A stretch of 64,000 nucleotides of DNA from Nemertoderma westbladi (GCA_032718475.1 JAUCBJ010008394.1:1-64000), one strand, 5' to 3'; counted from the first letter of the stretch, positions 21,965 through 34,204 are shown. Notes: a model not told the origin generated them from the sequence alone. Program-made: numbers and translations.

Positions 21965-22404
21965 CTGAAGTGTAACCAATTGTGGTTGACTATTTTGTTG
22001 TATTTTGCTGTTTTGATAATACTATCAATTTAATCTGGGAGGGATGGTACATACCCCGCCGAATCTTACTGTATCCAATTAAATTCTATTGTAAAACTGT
22101 TTAACCGGTGTCAGGGTTAGAGTAACATGGCAGCCACTTTAATTTCGCATAAAAAGCCCATCTTTCCATATAATGTTTAATTAATAAGTTATATATAATT
22201 AATTTAACTTGTTGTTCTTGCATATTTTAGTTATTGAAAAAATACAATCCTTGCTTAAATATGAACTACAGCATTGGAGGTCATGAATGAATTACATGAT
22301 GATGGATAATACGAATCGATGATGGATATTATTGATAGCACTGATATACAAGTTTCAAGCAACTGGAAGTTGCCAAAAATCGCCTTGGATATAAATAACA
22401 TAAT
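21965..22404. other. 3' flank of transporter 1
   Basis: The first 130 bases share blocks with the 3' flank of copy 2 (TTTTGTTGTATTTTGCT then TTTTGATAATA), so the duplicated unit extends past the stop codon. No canonical AATAAA is obvious close to the stop. Confidence 0.5.
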
Positions 22405-23247
22405 CTGTAATAGAAAAAACAATGGTGTAAGGACTTTCAGCCACTAAAGGTGTTATAGTGTATTTAGATGATATATTGGTGAAACGGACCAATAACTGAG
22501 GGACCGGGTAAATCAGCATAAGAGAGGGTGGGTACATAGTTCTCGAAATTCGGCATTTGGTAGCCATGGCAACTGTATACCCAGTTTCAACAACGTGGAA
22601 ACATTAGCTTTTCAGTCTAACCTGAGGTTGAGGCTACTTTTGGAGTCAGTCTTTATCCGGACTAATGGTCACAGGGAAACTATTATACGCTCTCCCAATG
22701 ATTACTCAATCAATAGGAACTCCGGTAGTCTACTGAATGAATGTTGGCTTCCTGCTATTGCCAACTCAATTCCCAATTAAGCCCCCCCTCCCCCTTTTAT
22801 TGTTTTTGAATTAGTCTTGGAATATAATTTTTACTTCTTTTATATTTCGTAATTTTTCAACTAAAATTTAAACCCTGTTTAACCCCAAATTTAAACCCTG
22901 TTTAACCCCAATTTTGTCGTACAGTATATTATTACTTATACAGTATTACTGTATAATGTAAAATACTGTATATTTGGTATATCCAATTGTCTAATTTTTG
23001 TTGTATACTGTACATTACTGTGCGAATATCGATATATATTTTTGTAAAATTACATATACAGTATATAGCTGTAGAATGTAAAGTAAATTCGATATGTCGT
23101 GTTGTCCACTACATGTACCGGTAGTGTACGTACAACATTAATCAGTACTGCATTGATAAAGATAAACATTGTTTATTGAAACGTCTGCAATACACTATAA
23201 CACCTTTTGTGGCTGAAAGTCCTTACACCATTGTTTTTTCTATTATT
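22405..23247. repeat. Inverted 55-bp pair around a tiny Gypsy-type RT remnant
   Basis: AATAGAAAAAACAATGGTGT at 22410 continues for about 55 bases and recurs inverted at about 23192-23247. In the plus frame the left copy and what follows it encode KGVIVYLDDILVK (about 22446-22484), the YLDD active-site motif of Gypsy-type reverse transcriptases; flanking sequence is not coding. Direct repeats of TTTAAACCCTGTTTAACCCC occur at 22867-22910. Probably a relic of LTR-element DNA. Confidence 0.5.
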
Positions 23248-25041
23248 CTCGCCACATTCAATTAATCATGTCTTTTAATAATCTGTAATGATATATAAAT
23301 GCTACTTTTCCTAATTGCAGTACGAGTTTTTAAAAATATATTTATGGAGAAAACAATGGGAATTGAGGTTTCATATAACATAGCTGACCCTAAATTCTAA
23401 CAGCTATCAGGACTTTTAAAACTATTCATGCCCTTTTCAAACTAACCAAAGTTGACCTAAAAAGGCATCACTTCCAAAAAAGTGTTTACTATTCTGCAAT
23501 CTATATAGTGGTCTTTGTCTATGGGTCAGTTCAATCCTAAGCACAATGTCATTCTCAGAATATGGTGGTCATGGAGCTTCACTTCAATTCATTTAAATAA
23601 GTGAAGGCACATACACTCTCAACCATCACTCCCAACATTGGCTGCTTTCCATGAACTTTTGGAACATACATTTACACATACATACACAGTGTACAACCTT
23701 ATAGTGTTGAAAAACAACTTAATAAACTTTGAGATAATGCATCGAAGATAAACACTTGATTACAACTCTAAAGATATTGGTGAAGATCCAAATCTCACCA
23801 TAATTAAAGTTTGAACCATTGTCACTATATTATACAAACAATGGGTTAAATACATCACTATCAGCATGTTGCTGATAAGAATGACAATACATTGGATTCC
23901 TATTCACCAAATGCATCTTCAAAATCATTGTCTTGCGTAGCGATGTTAAACTCCTGCAGAGCAGGTTCACAGTTCTACCTTTTACCTTCCCCGGACACTT
24001 TGGCTGGGGACAGCAGTATTGCTTTAGGTACTTCAGACCTCTGAAACATACTTCTTTATTAACCTGCCTATGCACATTTGAATGAAATGAGTATATCTAT
24101 GTTTGCATCCCAGACAATTCATTAAGTTTGTTTTGGGGAGTTTACATCGCCTTTTTCTTTTCTTTGTTTAATTTGCCACTCTGGATAAACGACTCTATGG
24201 AGATATTTGCATATAATTTGCCTTTAATACCTACCCCATTATAAGCTAACACAACACAATACAAACCAGTAACCAATAATGGTGGTTGTCTTGGTTTTGA
24301 ATTACTCTATTTTTCATAACTGCGTATATCTTTTCAATATACAAGTCTAATTAATTCCCAAGCATGTTAAGCGAAGGAAGTGTTTGATAGTTATGGACTG
24401 TTCACCATAAGAGTTAGTTTTTTTACCACAATTATTTTTAACAAGCGAGTAAAAGCCTTTCAAATATATATATTATGCATATACAAAACCCACCACCACT
24501 GTCATTGCCTGGAAACTAAATTTTTTTTAATTATTTAGAATTATACTGCAGTATCCTCCAAATCAGGACCTCACACGAACACCCCTGGATCAGAGTCTTG
24601 GTAGTACGTGTGGCACCCTCCTTGCCTTTCAGGCAACATCCAAGAGAGTGGAGCCGTGGAGCCTTTAAGATACCTCCAGTGTTTCGTGTTCATACATTCA
24701 TCTATAATTTCACTTGGGTTCTTTTTTTTTACCATAAACCCTATAATAGTGGCCATTACTGGTGTCTTAGTGGTATTGGTAGGTATTAACCCTTCACTGA
24801 AGTGGCGCACTGCTTATAATTGCTTTTATTCTGTGATCGACATGCACTCGTTTCACACTAGTTCACACGAGCTAGAAGTTGACCAGAGTTGCCACAGCAT
24901 GATTCCTCAATACCAATAGCTATGCAGATTGTGTACATGACAATGTCATTGGTAACGAGTCTATCATGTATCAACCACATTTATATATCTCCATTCATGA
25001 CTATCTAGTCATTTAGTACATAATATTGTTGTAAAAAAGGT
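23248..25041. other. Intergenic DNA, no gene recognised
   Basis: ORFs of 60-100 codons occur, including one of 79 codons on the minus strand (24571-24810), without any signature I know. No repeat shared with the rest of the window. Confidence 0.4.
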
Positions 25042-25221
25042 CACACTCTTTAAAGGCAACCAGGAGACTGTGCTCTCTACACCACCACTACAGTCCACAA
25101 CTCAAACTCAAATGTCGGAGTCTGCCTGGTCCACCAGCCAAACTCAAACTTTTGAGTTTGGGTTGTGGACTGTAGTGGTGTACAGTGCAGTCACCTGGTG
25201 TCCGGTTGCCTAAAGAGTGTG
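25042..25221. mobile_element. 180-bp foldback MITE
   Basis: The two halves are inverted copies. CACACTCTTTAAAGGCAACC from 25042 pairs with GGTTGCCTAAAGAGTGTG ending at 25221, and ACCACTACAGTCCACAACTC pairs with its inverse at about 25155-25180. Only about 40 bases form the loop. No target duplication is evident. A run of 22 G follows six bases later. Confidence 0.8.
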
Positions 25222-25226
25222 TCTGT

Positions 25227-25248
25227 GGGGGGGGGGGGGGGGGGGGGG
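25227..25248 (+). repeat. Poly-G run of 22
   Basis: A homopolymer directly next to the foldback element. Five more G or C runs of 14-20 occur in the window (4824, 33701, 37630, 43274, 63521). Confidence 0.9.
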
Positions 25249-25460
25249 TGGTGATATCCACCGTTTGCCATCCTCATCACAATATGATCGACTGATGACA
25301 GTGAACAAATGCCCTTATGGGTGAGTGAGTACAAAACAAAGACCAAAGACACTGTACAAAGACCTGTGCAAAGCACATGTGTTAACTTTCCTTTATTGTT
25401 TTGGTTCTCCCAATACGCCTCTGTATCCTGCACCTTTTCCAACCTGTTCTTTCAAATTAA

Positions 25461-25500
25461 GATGCGGATGATCTAGCAAATGTCATGGGTCATGGTGACG
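25461..25500 (+). pseudogene. Short RTE-like LINE C-terminal fragment
   Basis: GATGCGGATGATCTAGCAAA and the next 12 bases match the C-terminal coding part of the LINE at 42564-42597 and its inverse near 55450-55490 (DADDLANVMG). Only about 36 bases are shared. Confidence 0.55.
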
Positions 25501-27100
25501 CGCTTTCTCATTTTTTCTCTGTAAATATGTTTTTTCTCATTTTTTCCATTTCTCTGTAGGTCGGTTCTTGCCCAGGTCACTGGTCACTGGTATCATTAGA
25601 TAAAGAGTTTGTTTTCTTGGCTGGACCTATGTCTAAGCCAACAATTACAATTAATGATGAAAAAAAAAATCATCTTAGTTTTAATTAATCTTTGATGTTT
25701 TTCAATTTCTGAACAACTTATTACAATACCATTCATTAAAGTTGCATTAACAGCTCAACTACAATTCATTTATTTATTAAGGACCAAACATCAAAGTCTA
25801 ACATTTGTTGTCATATTAATGCAATTCATCTTCTATTGTAGGTACCAGTATCGGTATATATTCCGTCGTAAGATACACCATATGGAGGAAAAAATTAATA
25901 AATATGAGATACCCTATGATAATACAATACATTGTTACTATGTAAATACATATAATCCGGGAGATATAAGGGCTTTCCTTTGTGCAGAACCTTGCATATT
26001 TTCCAATATCCATTTTTGTTGTTGTTGTCCGGCGGTCCTCTCTTCCACATAGATTAAAAAAAATTTAATTAAAAAAAATGCAGCCCAAAATTTTAAATAA
26101 TAATGTTTAAGATATAATCAAATATGGCACAATGTAGGCCTTAATTTAAAAGTACCAAAAATAAGGTCCTAATAAGCTTAGTTGCATTGGTCCTAACAGG
26201 CTGATAGGCTATTCAAGTAGTTGTAGCTAGCATGCAGTGCAATAGTGCCTGCAAGGCCATTTGTGCCTGCCTAGCAGCTAGGCATTCCGGTAACAGTTTG
26301 TTTCAGTTTGTCATCAGTTTAGTCTGTGCAACAGTAGGCCTAGGTTTAGGCCCAAGGCGTACAATGTACCAGTAGTTTCAATTTGTCAGTCCTGTTAGTC
26401 TGTACAGCTGAGGACTAGACGGTCTGAAACATAACAATGGGATGTACACTGTACAGTAGGCCTATGATGGAGGGACCATGACTTTGCAGTTGTTGTTGCA
26501 TTGGCTTTAGATTCTAAAGAGGAGGCCATTGTAATAAGCATGTAACTTTTGTAAATATTAATGTGTCACAGGGTGTAATTTTGAGACTCAATAGTCGGGC
26601 AAATAGTAGCTGCCACAGTAAAAACTTACTCAGTTTATCAATACTGATAATGCGTTTAGAAGCACTACAGGTAGGGGTGCATCAGAAGAGAAAGCCATGA
26701 TTGTAGAACTACAGTAGGCTGCTCAGCCTACTGTAGTGACATGTAATAACTACAGTAGTGAGTGACTGTAGTAATAACAACTGACAGTTTATTTGCTTCC
26801 AATGTAATTTTTTAAAATGTTTTTTAAATTATAATCAGATGTCTTTAGCAAGTATACAAGTTGTATAGTATAGCATTTAAGATTTAAAAGCTTATTTAAT
26901 AATTGCATTTAATAATTCGTATTAAAAAAGGTGGGAAATTCAAAAAATTTGAGTTGATTTCTAATGGCAGTGATTTTTTATGTCCTTTTATTTGACTTTT
27001 TTTGTCCTCCTTTTTTTACGAATTGTGCATAATGACTTTTGTTGTCCCTTTAATGACTTTTGTTGTCCTTTTAATGACTTTTTATTGTATTTCTTAAAAC
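25501..27100. other. Intergenic DNA, no gene recognised
   Basis: Contains short palindromes rich in TAGGCCTA and ACAGTAGGC motifs but no coding sequence or terminal repeats. Confidence 0.4.
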
Positions 27101-27300
27101 TGTCAGACTGCTGATTTCTGGACTGTCAGACAGTTGATTTCAACATGCCTATGCCAAAACATTCAAAATTTGTTGATTTCTGGTCTGTCGGACAGTTGGT
27201 TTCACTATGCCTGTGCCAAAACATTCCATGATTTATAGACTATGAGATAGATTTCCATATGCGCCTGTGGTAAAAGACTCTAAATTTAATAGTTTGTGGT
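27101..27300. repeat. Diverged tandem repeat of about 70 bp, relative at 32.5-32.74 kb
   Basis: Units begin with GACTGTCAGACAGTTGATTTC-like sequence and contain GCCAAAACATTC. A related stretch at about 32560-32740 ends with the same GTGGTAAAAGACTCTA block. The two lie upstream and downstream of transporter copy 2 respectively. Confidence 0.5.
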
Positions 27301-27358
27301 TGTTGTCGATAATCGATTACCACATGACGTAGCAAAACACTCTATAGCCAAAAACAAT

Positions 27359-27955
27359 TACCAATTGATGGAAAGGAGCAGGTTAAGACCGAATTTTCTA
27401 ACCCAAACAATAAACAGTCACTTTACCAAATGAAGGAAAGGAGCAGGTTACAGAGGCGGGATTTTCTAACCAAAACAATAAACAGTCACTTTAGCAAATC
27501 AGGGAAAGGAACAGGTTACAGAGACGGGATTTTCTAACCAAAACAATAAACGATAACATTACCAATTGAGAGAAAGGAGCAGGTTACAGAGGCGGGATTT
27601 TCTAACCAAAACAATAAACAATCACTTTACCAAATCAGGGAAAGGAGCAGGTTACAGAGACGGAATTTCTAACCAAAACAATAAACGATAACATTACCAA
27701 TTGAGAGAAAGGAGCAGGTTACAGAGGCGGGATTTCCTAACCAAAACAATAAACGATCACTTAACTAATTGAGGGAAAGGGGCAGGTTACAGAGGCGGGA
27801 TTTTCTAACCAAAACAATAAACAGTCACTTTACAAAATGAAGGAAAGGAGCAGGTTACAGAGGCGGGCCTTTCTAACCAAAACAATAAACGGCCACTTTA
27901 CCAAATCAGGGAAAGGAGCAGGTTACACAGGCGGGATTTTCTAACCAAATCAACC
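27359..27955 (+). repeat. Minisatellite, about nine copies of a 68-bp unit
   Basis: GGAAAGGAGCAGG recurs at 27370, 27435, 27503, 27571, 27639, 27705, 27774, 27842 and 27909, mostly 68 bases apart. Each is followed by GCGGGATTTTCTAACC and AACAATAAAC. Two variants alternate in the middle (CGATAACATTACCAATTGAG against ATCACTTTACCAAATCAGG), implying duplication of a two-unit block. There are no unique spacers, so it is not a CRISPR array. Confidence 0.9.
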
Positions 27956-28097
27956 GGTAGGCCTACCAGTACCGTATTTAAATGGTTGGCTACACAGTAG
28001 GCCTACAGCAGTACTGGTGCCGGTACCGGTACTAAAATACCTGCTTTATACCTACTTCTGTACATGCAATACTGCAAAATAGTGCTCTATATACTAA

Positions 28098-28300
28098 TAC
28101 CGGTACTGATAGCCTGAGAGAACAGCAGTAGAGAAACCGGTAGCATGGAACCTAACGGTAAATTTCTGGAGGACATAAAAAGTAAAAAAAAAAACGAATA
28201 CCGGTACTGATAGCCTGAGAGAACAGCAGTAGAGAAACCGGTAGCATGGAATCTAACGGTAGATTTCTGGAGGACATAAAAAGTAAAAAAAAGGACAAAA
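28098..28300 (+). repeat. Tandem duplication of a 101-bp unit
   Basis: TACCGGTACTGATAGCCTGA at 28098 recurs at 28199. The copies run through GGAGGACATAAAAAGTAAAA and differ by a few bases. Confidence 0.85.
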
Positions 28301-28524
28301 AAAGGATTTAAACGGACAATACAAATTATTGCGATTTTTAATTGTGCTGTTACCCTGCCATTCTATTATTTATTGCAGCTTTGAAATATATAAATAATAT
28401 TATTTATAATATTTTGGAGCGCCAAAGTTATTGAATTAACATCTAAAAAGCCATTAGAAGCATTTGTGAAGCAAAACCATTTGGAAAAAATAAATATTAA
28501 TAATACCTTTCTAAAGAGTTTGAA

Positions 28525-28895
28525 TTGCCAGTTAGGAAGGCAGCTCAAAAACCTCGACCATCAATGAAGAATCTCAGGGATACGAAATTATTCTGCCAGA
28601 AATCCAAAGAAAGATTGGGAAAAGGTGTCACAGTTCACAGAGATTCGATTGGTTGTTTTGTCGGATGCCTTGAGGGTGAACGACGGAATCCAAAGTATAC
28701 CATGAAGACTGTGAAGAATCAGCCAAAGGTTATGGTTTGTTCGCGCTTCTGTGCAAGAGTGCAGGGTAGAATGTGGTTTATGCCTAAATGCACCACACTT
28801 ATTAATGGTCCCCATTATAAAGAAGTCCTGGATGAATGACTCATTCCAGCAATGGTGGCTCTTGCAGCAACCACATTTCAACATTTTTCAATATC
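28525..28895 (+). pseudogene. Tc1/mariner transposase fragment
   Basis: The frame from 28525 to 28839 reads NPKYTMKTVKNQPKVMVCSR, then GRMWFMPKCTTLINGPHYKE and VLDE. This matches the middle of Tc1-like transposases, where the usual form is YTVKTVKHPP-VMVWG followed by LYFLP-TTMNG-Y-VL. A stop follows, after which LIPAMVALAATTFQHF continues the homology for a few residues. The DDE catalytic core is incomplete and both ends are missing, so it is an inactive relic. Confidence 0.65.
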
Positions 28896-29547
28896 ATATT
28901 TGCACTACTTGTTTTTTCATGCCCCAGGGGGCACATTCGAAATTACGAAAAAATGTCTCGAATGTTATTATATTTGAGTTCTATAATCGTGATAAGTGTC
29001 CAAAAAAACCGCTATATACTGCAAATAAATTAATTTTAGTGAGCCATAAAATCTTTTGAAAGTTTTCACACAAAAAATACTGGAGATGGGTGCCTGAACA
29101 CAGCACGAAAACTAACATAGCGATGTAAATGGTGTTTGCTCTGTTGGATAGCCCATTAAATTTTAGGAAAAGTTGATGTACTGTACATTGTACAACATCA
29201 CTACATGTTGTTGTAATGCCCTAGGTTGATGGCACATACAACCTCACTACGTGATGTTGTAGTGCACATATGTCCAATACGATATACTGAGTTTTATGTG
29301 GGTGCTTCTAGTAATATGTCTGATAAGGACTATATTGAGAATAGTCTGTTAACCATTACTAATTGATAAGTATATAAGAAGTATACTTTATTTAAGTATA
29401 ATTGGAGTTACTCCATAACAAATGAATACCAATAACTTTCCTGTTTTGTGTCATATTGTGCAGCAATAAATCTAATCTGATCTCTATCATTGCAATTCAT
29501 CCAAGCAATGTGATCGACAATTATGAAGCACCCTATAACCAAAGAAA
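28896..29547. other. Intergenic DNA, short inverted motifs only
   Basis: Around 29180-29270 CATCACTACATGTTGTTGTA and related words occur in both orientations. No gene or repeat family is recognised. Confidence 0.4.
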
Positions 29548-29760
29548 GCTGGGTAGCTCAGTTAGTTGGGCACCAAACTTTCAATATATTGGCTGTAGCT
29601 TTGAGTCCAGCCAGGATACTAGGGTAACGGTGGCCGATAAAATGACGACCAGTTAAATTTCCGGAAGAAAACATGGGATAGGACTAGTACCGGGTAGCAG
29701 CTATTGAGAGATGAGCCTTTGTCGGGTCGCCTCTGACTTCTGCTATTACCAAAGCCCAGC
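29548..29760 (+). mobile_element. Second copy of the tRNA-derived SINE, decayed
   Basis: Box A TAGCTCAGTTAG at 29554 is followed by a damaged box B (GCTTTGAGTCC). It shares the ACCAGTTAAATT and GGTAGCAGCTATTGAGAG blocks with the copy at 357-600. Confidence 0.55.
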
Positions 29761-30449
29761 TCCACCCTTGAATCCGACCACTTAAAAAAATGTCTGTCCC
29801 ACTACAGACTGTATGCATCAGCCTGTTCAACTTTGTATATATATAGCAAGCTACATTGTGGATTGAACAAACATGGTAACAAGTCAATGACCTCCTCCTT
29901 GTTTCAAGTTTCAATGTTTGCTCATGGGCACTACTGGACTTAATAACATTGTGGGGTGTATTGCTGACCTGTGACAATGGGTTTTGGTAATTGGTAATGT
30001 GCAACATATAAACTCACTGTTAATGCAAATGGATAGGGGTGCACCAAATAGCAATTTTTGACTCCAGCCGGATTGTATCCCCCATGAATTGTTCCAGATA
30101 GCCAACCAGTTGGATGTCTGGCAAGATATTAAATACTTTTATTTGCAGGATATAACAATGGGCAATCATTGCCCTATATATATGGAGTAAATTATCAGTT
30201 ATATTTGAAGCTAAATATAACGAACCCATTTATAGAAAACTTAAATAAAGAGACTTTCAATAAACCATATTATAAGAGGTGGTAAAAAATTTATTCGTAC
30301 TAGTTTGCATTGCATTCGGTTTATAATCACTTCCCCAACTACGTAGGTAAAAATTAAATGATTTAGCAACCTCTTAATTGTCTATTAATATTTACCATAT
30401 AAATAGCAAGTGATACAGGTATATGCAATATACATACACAGTATAGAAT
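29761..30449. other. Upstream region of transporter 2
   Basis: No coding sequence recognised. The last 60-70 bases carry the block shared with copy 1 (see the conserved upstream element at 30396-30449). Confidence 0.45.
30396..30449 (+). promoter_or_regulatory. Upstream block conserved between transporter copies
   Basis: ACCATATAAATAGCAAGTGATACA and then CACAGTATAGAA.ATG match the region before copy 1 (20585-20653: ACCATATAATTATAATATACAAGTGATACA, then CACAGTATAGAAG). Copy 3 keeps a weaker version (TTGATACTATAG, TATATATACACACA). CATATAAATA resembles a TATA box about 50 bases before the ATG. Whether it is a promoter or merely part of the duplicated DNA cannot be decided by eye. Confidence 0.45.
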
Positions 30450-31758
30450 ATGTCAGATGAGGAGGCTCCCGTAACCTCAAGTTCAATGAATGATAGTCAA
30501 ACAAATCAAAATGACCATCGAAAAGGCTGGAGACTTTATATGTTAGTGGCCATGTTGCTGATGTATCAAATGATACCGGGTTGGTGTCATAATCTATTAG
30601 AGTCCTTCTTCCCAATTGTTGTTGAAGAACGTGGTTGGTCAAAGACTCTGATTGGTGCATTACTTTCAACGCTTTCAATGGTGAGACTTCCAATATTTCT
30701 AACTTGCACTCATTCTGTTAACAATTGGGGAACTCATATCTCTTTGGGTCTATTTGGCATCATTGGAGCTGTTTCCCAGTTAGCATTTGGGTTTGTAGAA
30801 TATATTCCTAATCATAGCAACGGATTATATATATTTGTTTGTTTTTCACTTCGCATCATCGAAGCTGTTGGTCTCAATATCAGTTTTATGTATTCATTCA
30901 GTTTATTGATGGAAATGTGGCCGGCCCAAAGAACTTTATTAGCCAGTGCAGCAGTTACTTGTAGCAGCCTGGGATACATGCTTGCACCGGTTTTTGGTTC
31001 TACAGTTTTTGCTGCTTTGGGTTTTGAATTCCCATTTATAATTATCAGGTTTGATGTTTCTCATGATAGTCCTTTACTGTTGGATAGAGTCGCCAGCTTA
31101 CATTCAAGACAGATGTGAATCTAAAGAAATTAGACCGACTTATCTTGGGGTTCTGAAGAATCCAGCAATAATGCTTATATTTATTTTGCAAACATATTGG
31201 ATAATGCTTGCACAATTTACTCTTGCCAATTATGCTGCCTACATTCATCACACCTACAATGTGAACCAGTATAATATTGGTCGAATTTATATGATATTTC
31301 CTAGTATCCAAACCTTTACAGGTGTAATAATGAGTTTCATCATGAAGAAATTGATGACTACCTTACCAACAGTAATAGGAGTAATGGTAGTAGCAGTGTC
31401 AATGCAACTAATAGGGCCTACAGAACTTCTTGGTTTACCTCATTATCTCTCAATCTCTGTCACTGGATGTGCATTCCTCGGGCTCGGTATAGGATTATTC
31501 ATGACCCCTGCACTGGAAACGCAAACACAACTGGCTGTGAATGTCTGTGGTTACCGAGACAACGTTGACACCAGATCTCTCCTCCAACAAATGTTTCGAA
31601 TTTCAATGTCAAGTGGAATAATTACAGGTCCCGTTTTTGGAGGATTTCTCAATGATTATTTTGGAATGCAAACAGCCTGTTCGATTCTCAGTCTGTTGGG
31701 GTTGCCTTTTCTTTTCTCTTTAGTGGCTGTGTTTGCTTTTCGATTTCGTGTTGGCTAG
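30450..31758 (+). pseudogene. MFS transporter, SLC18B1-like (copy 2), one frameshift
   Basis: Aligned with copies 1 and 3, the gene is full length apart from one extra base in ATTATC at 31041-31046, where the others read ATATC. Residues 1-198 are in one frame; the rest continues in the next frame to the stop at 31756. Up to the shift the protein closely follows copy 1 (same FFPIVVEERGWSKTLIGALL and SLRIIEAVGLN segments), and after it the TPALETQTQLAVNVCGY and GPVFGGFLNDYFG segments are intact. No other stop or indel is visible, so it is either a very recent pseudogene or an assembly or sequencing error. AATAAA occurs at 31883. Confidence 0.85.
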
Positions 31759-32480
31759 TTTTGCTAGGCGAATTTTAAATGAATTTTGTTGTATTTTGCT
31801 CTTTTGATAATAGTTTGAATTTAATTAGGGCTATTGGTTTTATGGTTCGTACCTTACTAAATCCTACTAAATTTAATTAACAAATAAATGTTTATTCTTG
31901 ATATTGTAAAACCGAAACACTTTATCGTTAGGTAGCTAATTTTAACAATAGTCATTCAAATTATGTATAAAAAAGCCACCTCCATTTACATTATAACAAT
32001 TATATTAACATTATAATGTTTAATTAGTAAATTATTATGTTTTATTTTAGTTATTGAGAAATAATTATATCTACTATTTATTCAGAACATAAATAACTGC
32101 AGAATATTGGAATCGAATAGTCTATTTTATTTATGTTCGACATACAGACAAGCACAGACAACACATACCCACCACCAGATAGTACATTGTTCATAGCCTG
32201 GTGACTGACAGAAGAGTGACAGAGAGTACCAGTACCAGTTGGATAAAACCACTACCAAGCTGGGTGTCACTTAAACTTGAACTTTATTGCCATCAATTGA
32301 TACATTTAATACATGATGCACCCAAGGAAAAAAGGCAAACACTATAGATTAGAGAGATACCAGTCTAATGAAATGACTTATATAAGAGGGCAGAAAGTGG
32401 CGGAATGTTATACATACAAAGGTGTAGTAGTTCGTTGATTTTAATTCAGAGAGGCTTTAGTTTTTTGTTTTTTGTTATGT
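31759..32480. other. 3' flank of transporter 2
   Basis: The first 150 bases share blocks with the flank of copy 1 (TTTGTTGTATTTTGCT, CTTTTGATAATA). A potential polyadenylation signal AATAAA lies at 31883-31888. Nothing else is recognised. Confidence 0.45.
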
Positions 32481-32939
32481 CCATTCCCTGTTTTATACTT
32501 TTTTGTGAGTATTTTTTACGTATATAGCATGACTTTTGACTTTTTATGTCCGTATTTCTTCAAACAGTCACTCAGTTGATTTCACATTGTCCGTGTCAAA
32601 GGCATTCAAATTCGTTGAAATATGGACTGTCAGATGAGATTATTGTAGTATTTGAAAAATATGATTTATGGACAGTGAGATAGAATTCCTTATGACAGTG
32701 GTAAAAGACTCTAGATTTTATGATTTCTGGACGTTCAGGGCCCCAACTGATTAGGTTATCTGTTCGGAGAACACTGAAACTGTGGCCGGCCACGGAACTA
32801 GTCTTCCAAATAGGGTTATATAGAATTCTGGAAGTTGTGGATGGGACGGAGCAATCTCAGTAACTAAGCGAAAGCGAATAATAAGATGTCCCTAGACCCC
32901 CCTGCCCAAATTTAGTTACAAGACTTTTTGCCATATATA

Positions 32940-34195
32940 ATATGTTTAAAAAAGTCTATAGTTCTCCGGCTAGGGCCCATTTGAGTAAAAAAATACACTT
33001 CCCTAGCAACCTTGTTGCAATGGAGCTACAGTCAACGGCTAATGCTACAAACTTGGGACTGGCGCCAAACTGTAGACAGCATATGGTTTTAATGGAGAAG
33101 CGTTATTTTCTAAGCTGCCTGATTGTGATATTGGCCACGATCAGCAAAGATCGTTTTTGATCACATGACACGGACAAGATCACGGACACTCAGGAATTGC
33201 TACATGGAAAAATTTTCAATCGCAAAAAGATTCCTCGCCATCGATTTAGTGGCGGGTCCCTTCCTGCTCAAAACTATCCTTCCTGCTCAAAACTATTCTA
33301 TCTTCTATTCTATCTACTTCATAAAATCGTAACTTAAGCATGTTGGGATTAAACAATTACTGTAAGAAACGTTCACAGCACCGTCGATAAAAAAAAATTG
33401 GCTTGATCGGTCACCAACTGGTTCTCGAGATATGCTTCCTGATCATAAAAGATTTTTTTCGATCAGTTTCGGTTGTTTCAGAAGTACTGCAAAACTACCA
33501 ATGAGACCCCCGACTTTTTTTTATTTATTGACTACTATGGGACAGGGGCAACTTTGGTATATTTTCCAAAAAGGAATCTGGTCAGGCCATGATCAGGAAA
33601 GATCATGTTTTTGGTGTTTTTTCAAAGATCAAGTCCTCTAAGTTCATTGTATGGAAAAACTTAACATTACAAAAGGATTCCTCACCCTCGACTTAAGGGA
33701 GGGGGGGGGGGGGGTGTGGGGTAGGCAAAATTTGGTTATAAACATTCAATTCTAGGGGGTCAAAACTGAAGATCATGATCACGCAAAGACCAGTCACGCT
33801 AAAATCGAATCTAAGCATTTTTCTAATAGACATTCATTCTAAGAAATTCTGTCCATTCTGAGTTGATAAAACAAATTGGCTCAAATGGCCCAGCGGTTCT
33901 CGAGATAGCCTTCGTCACTTTCGTGATCAAAAGTGCCAAAATGTCCCCAAGCAATGTGCATTGCTATGGAGCAACAGCCACAACGGCTAATGCTACGGAC
34001 TTCGGACCGGCCCAAACTGTAGGCAGCATAATGTTTCTATGGAAAATTGTTATTTTCTAAGCTGCCCGATCATGATCTTGGCAGCGATCAGAAAGATCAT
34101 TTATGATCAAAAATTGAACACAGAAGAATTGCCCCTATTGAAAAAGTTTCAATCACAAAAAGATTCAGCACTATAGATTTGGTGGGGGTAGTCAA
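32940..34195. repeat. Three diverged direct repeats
   Basis: CAACGGCTAATGCTAC...ACTGTAG.CAGCATA...TTATTTTCTAAGCTGCC and AAAGATCNTTTNTGATCA occur near 33034-33160 and again near 33979-34110. A further related segment containing CAAAAAGATTCCTC-like words occurs near 33220, 33665 and 34155. The array is non-coding and includes many GATCATGATC-type palindromes and a 14-base G run at 33701. Confidence 0.6.
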
Positions 34196-34204
34196 AATCT
34201 GGAA

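Noticed and set aside
24571-24810. 79-codon minus-strand ORF
   Set aside because: Looks moderately coding-like but has no recognisable domain, splice context or second copy; listed only within the intergenic entry.
27359-27955. CRISPR-like array
   Set aside because: The repeats are contiguous 68-bp units without unique spacers, in a eukaryotic context.
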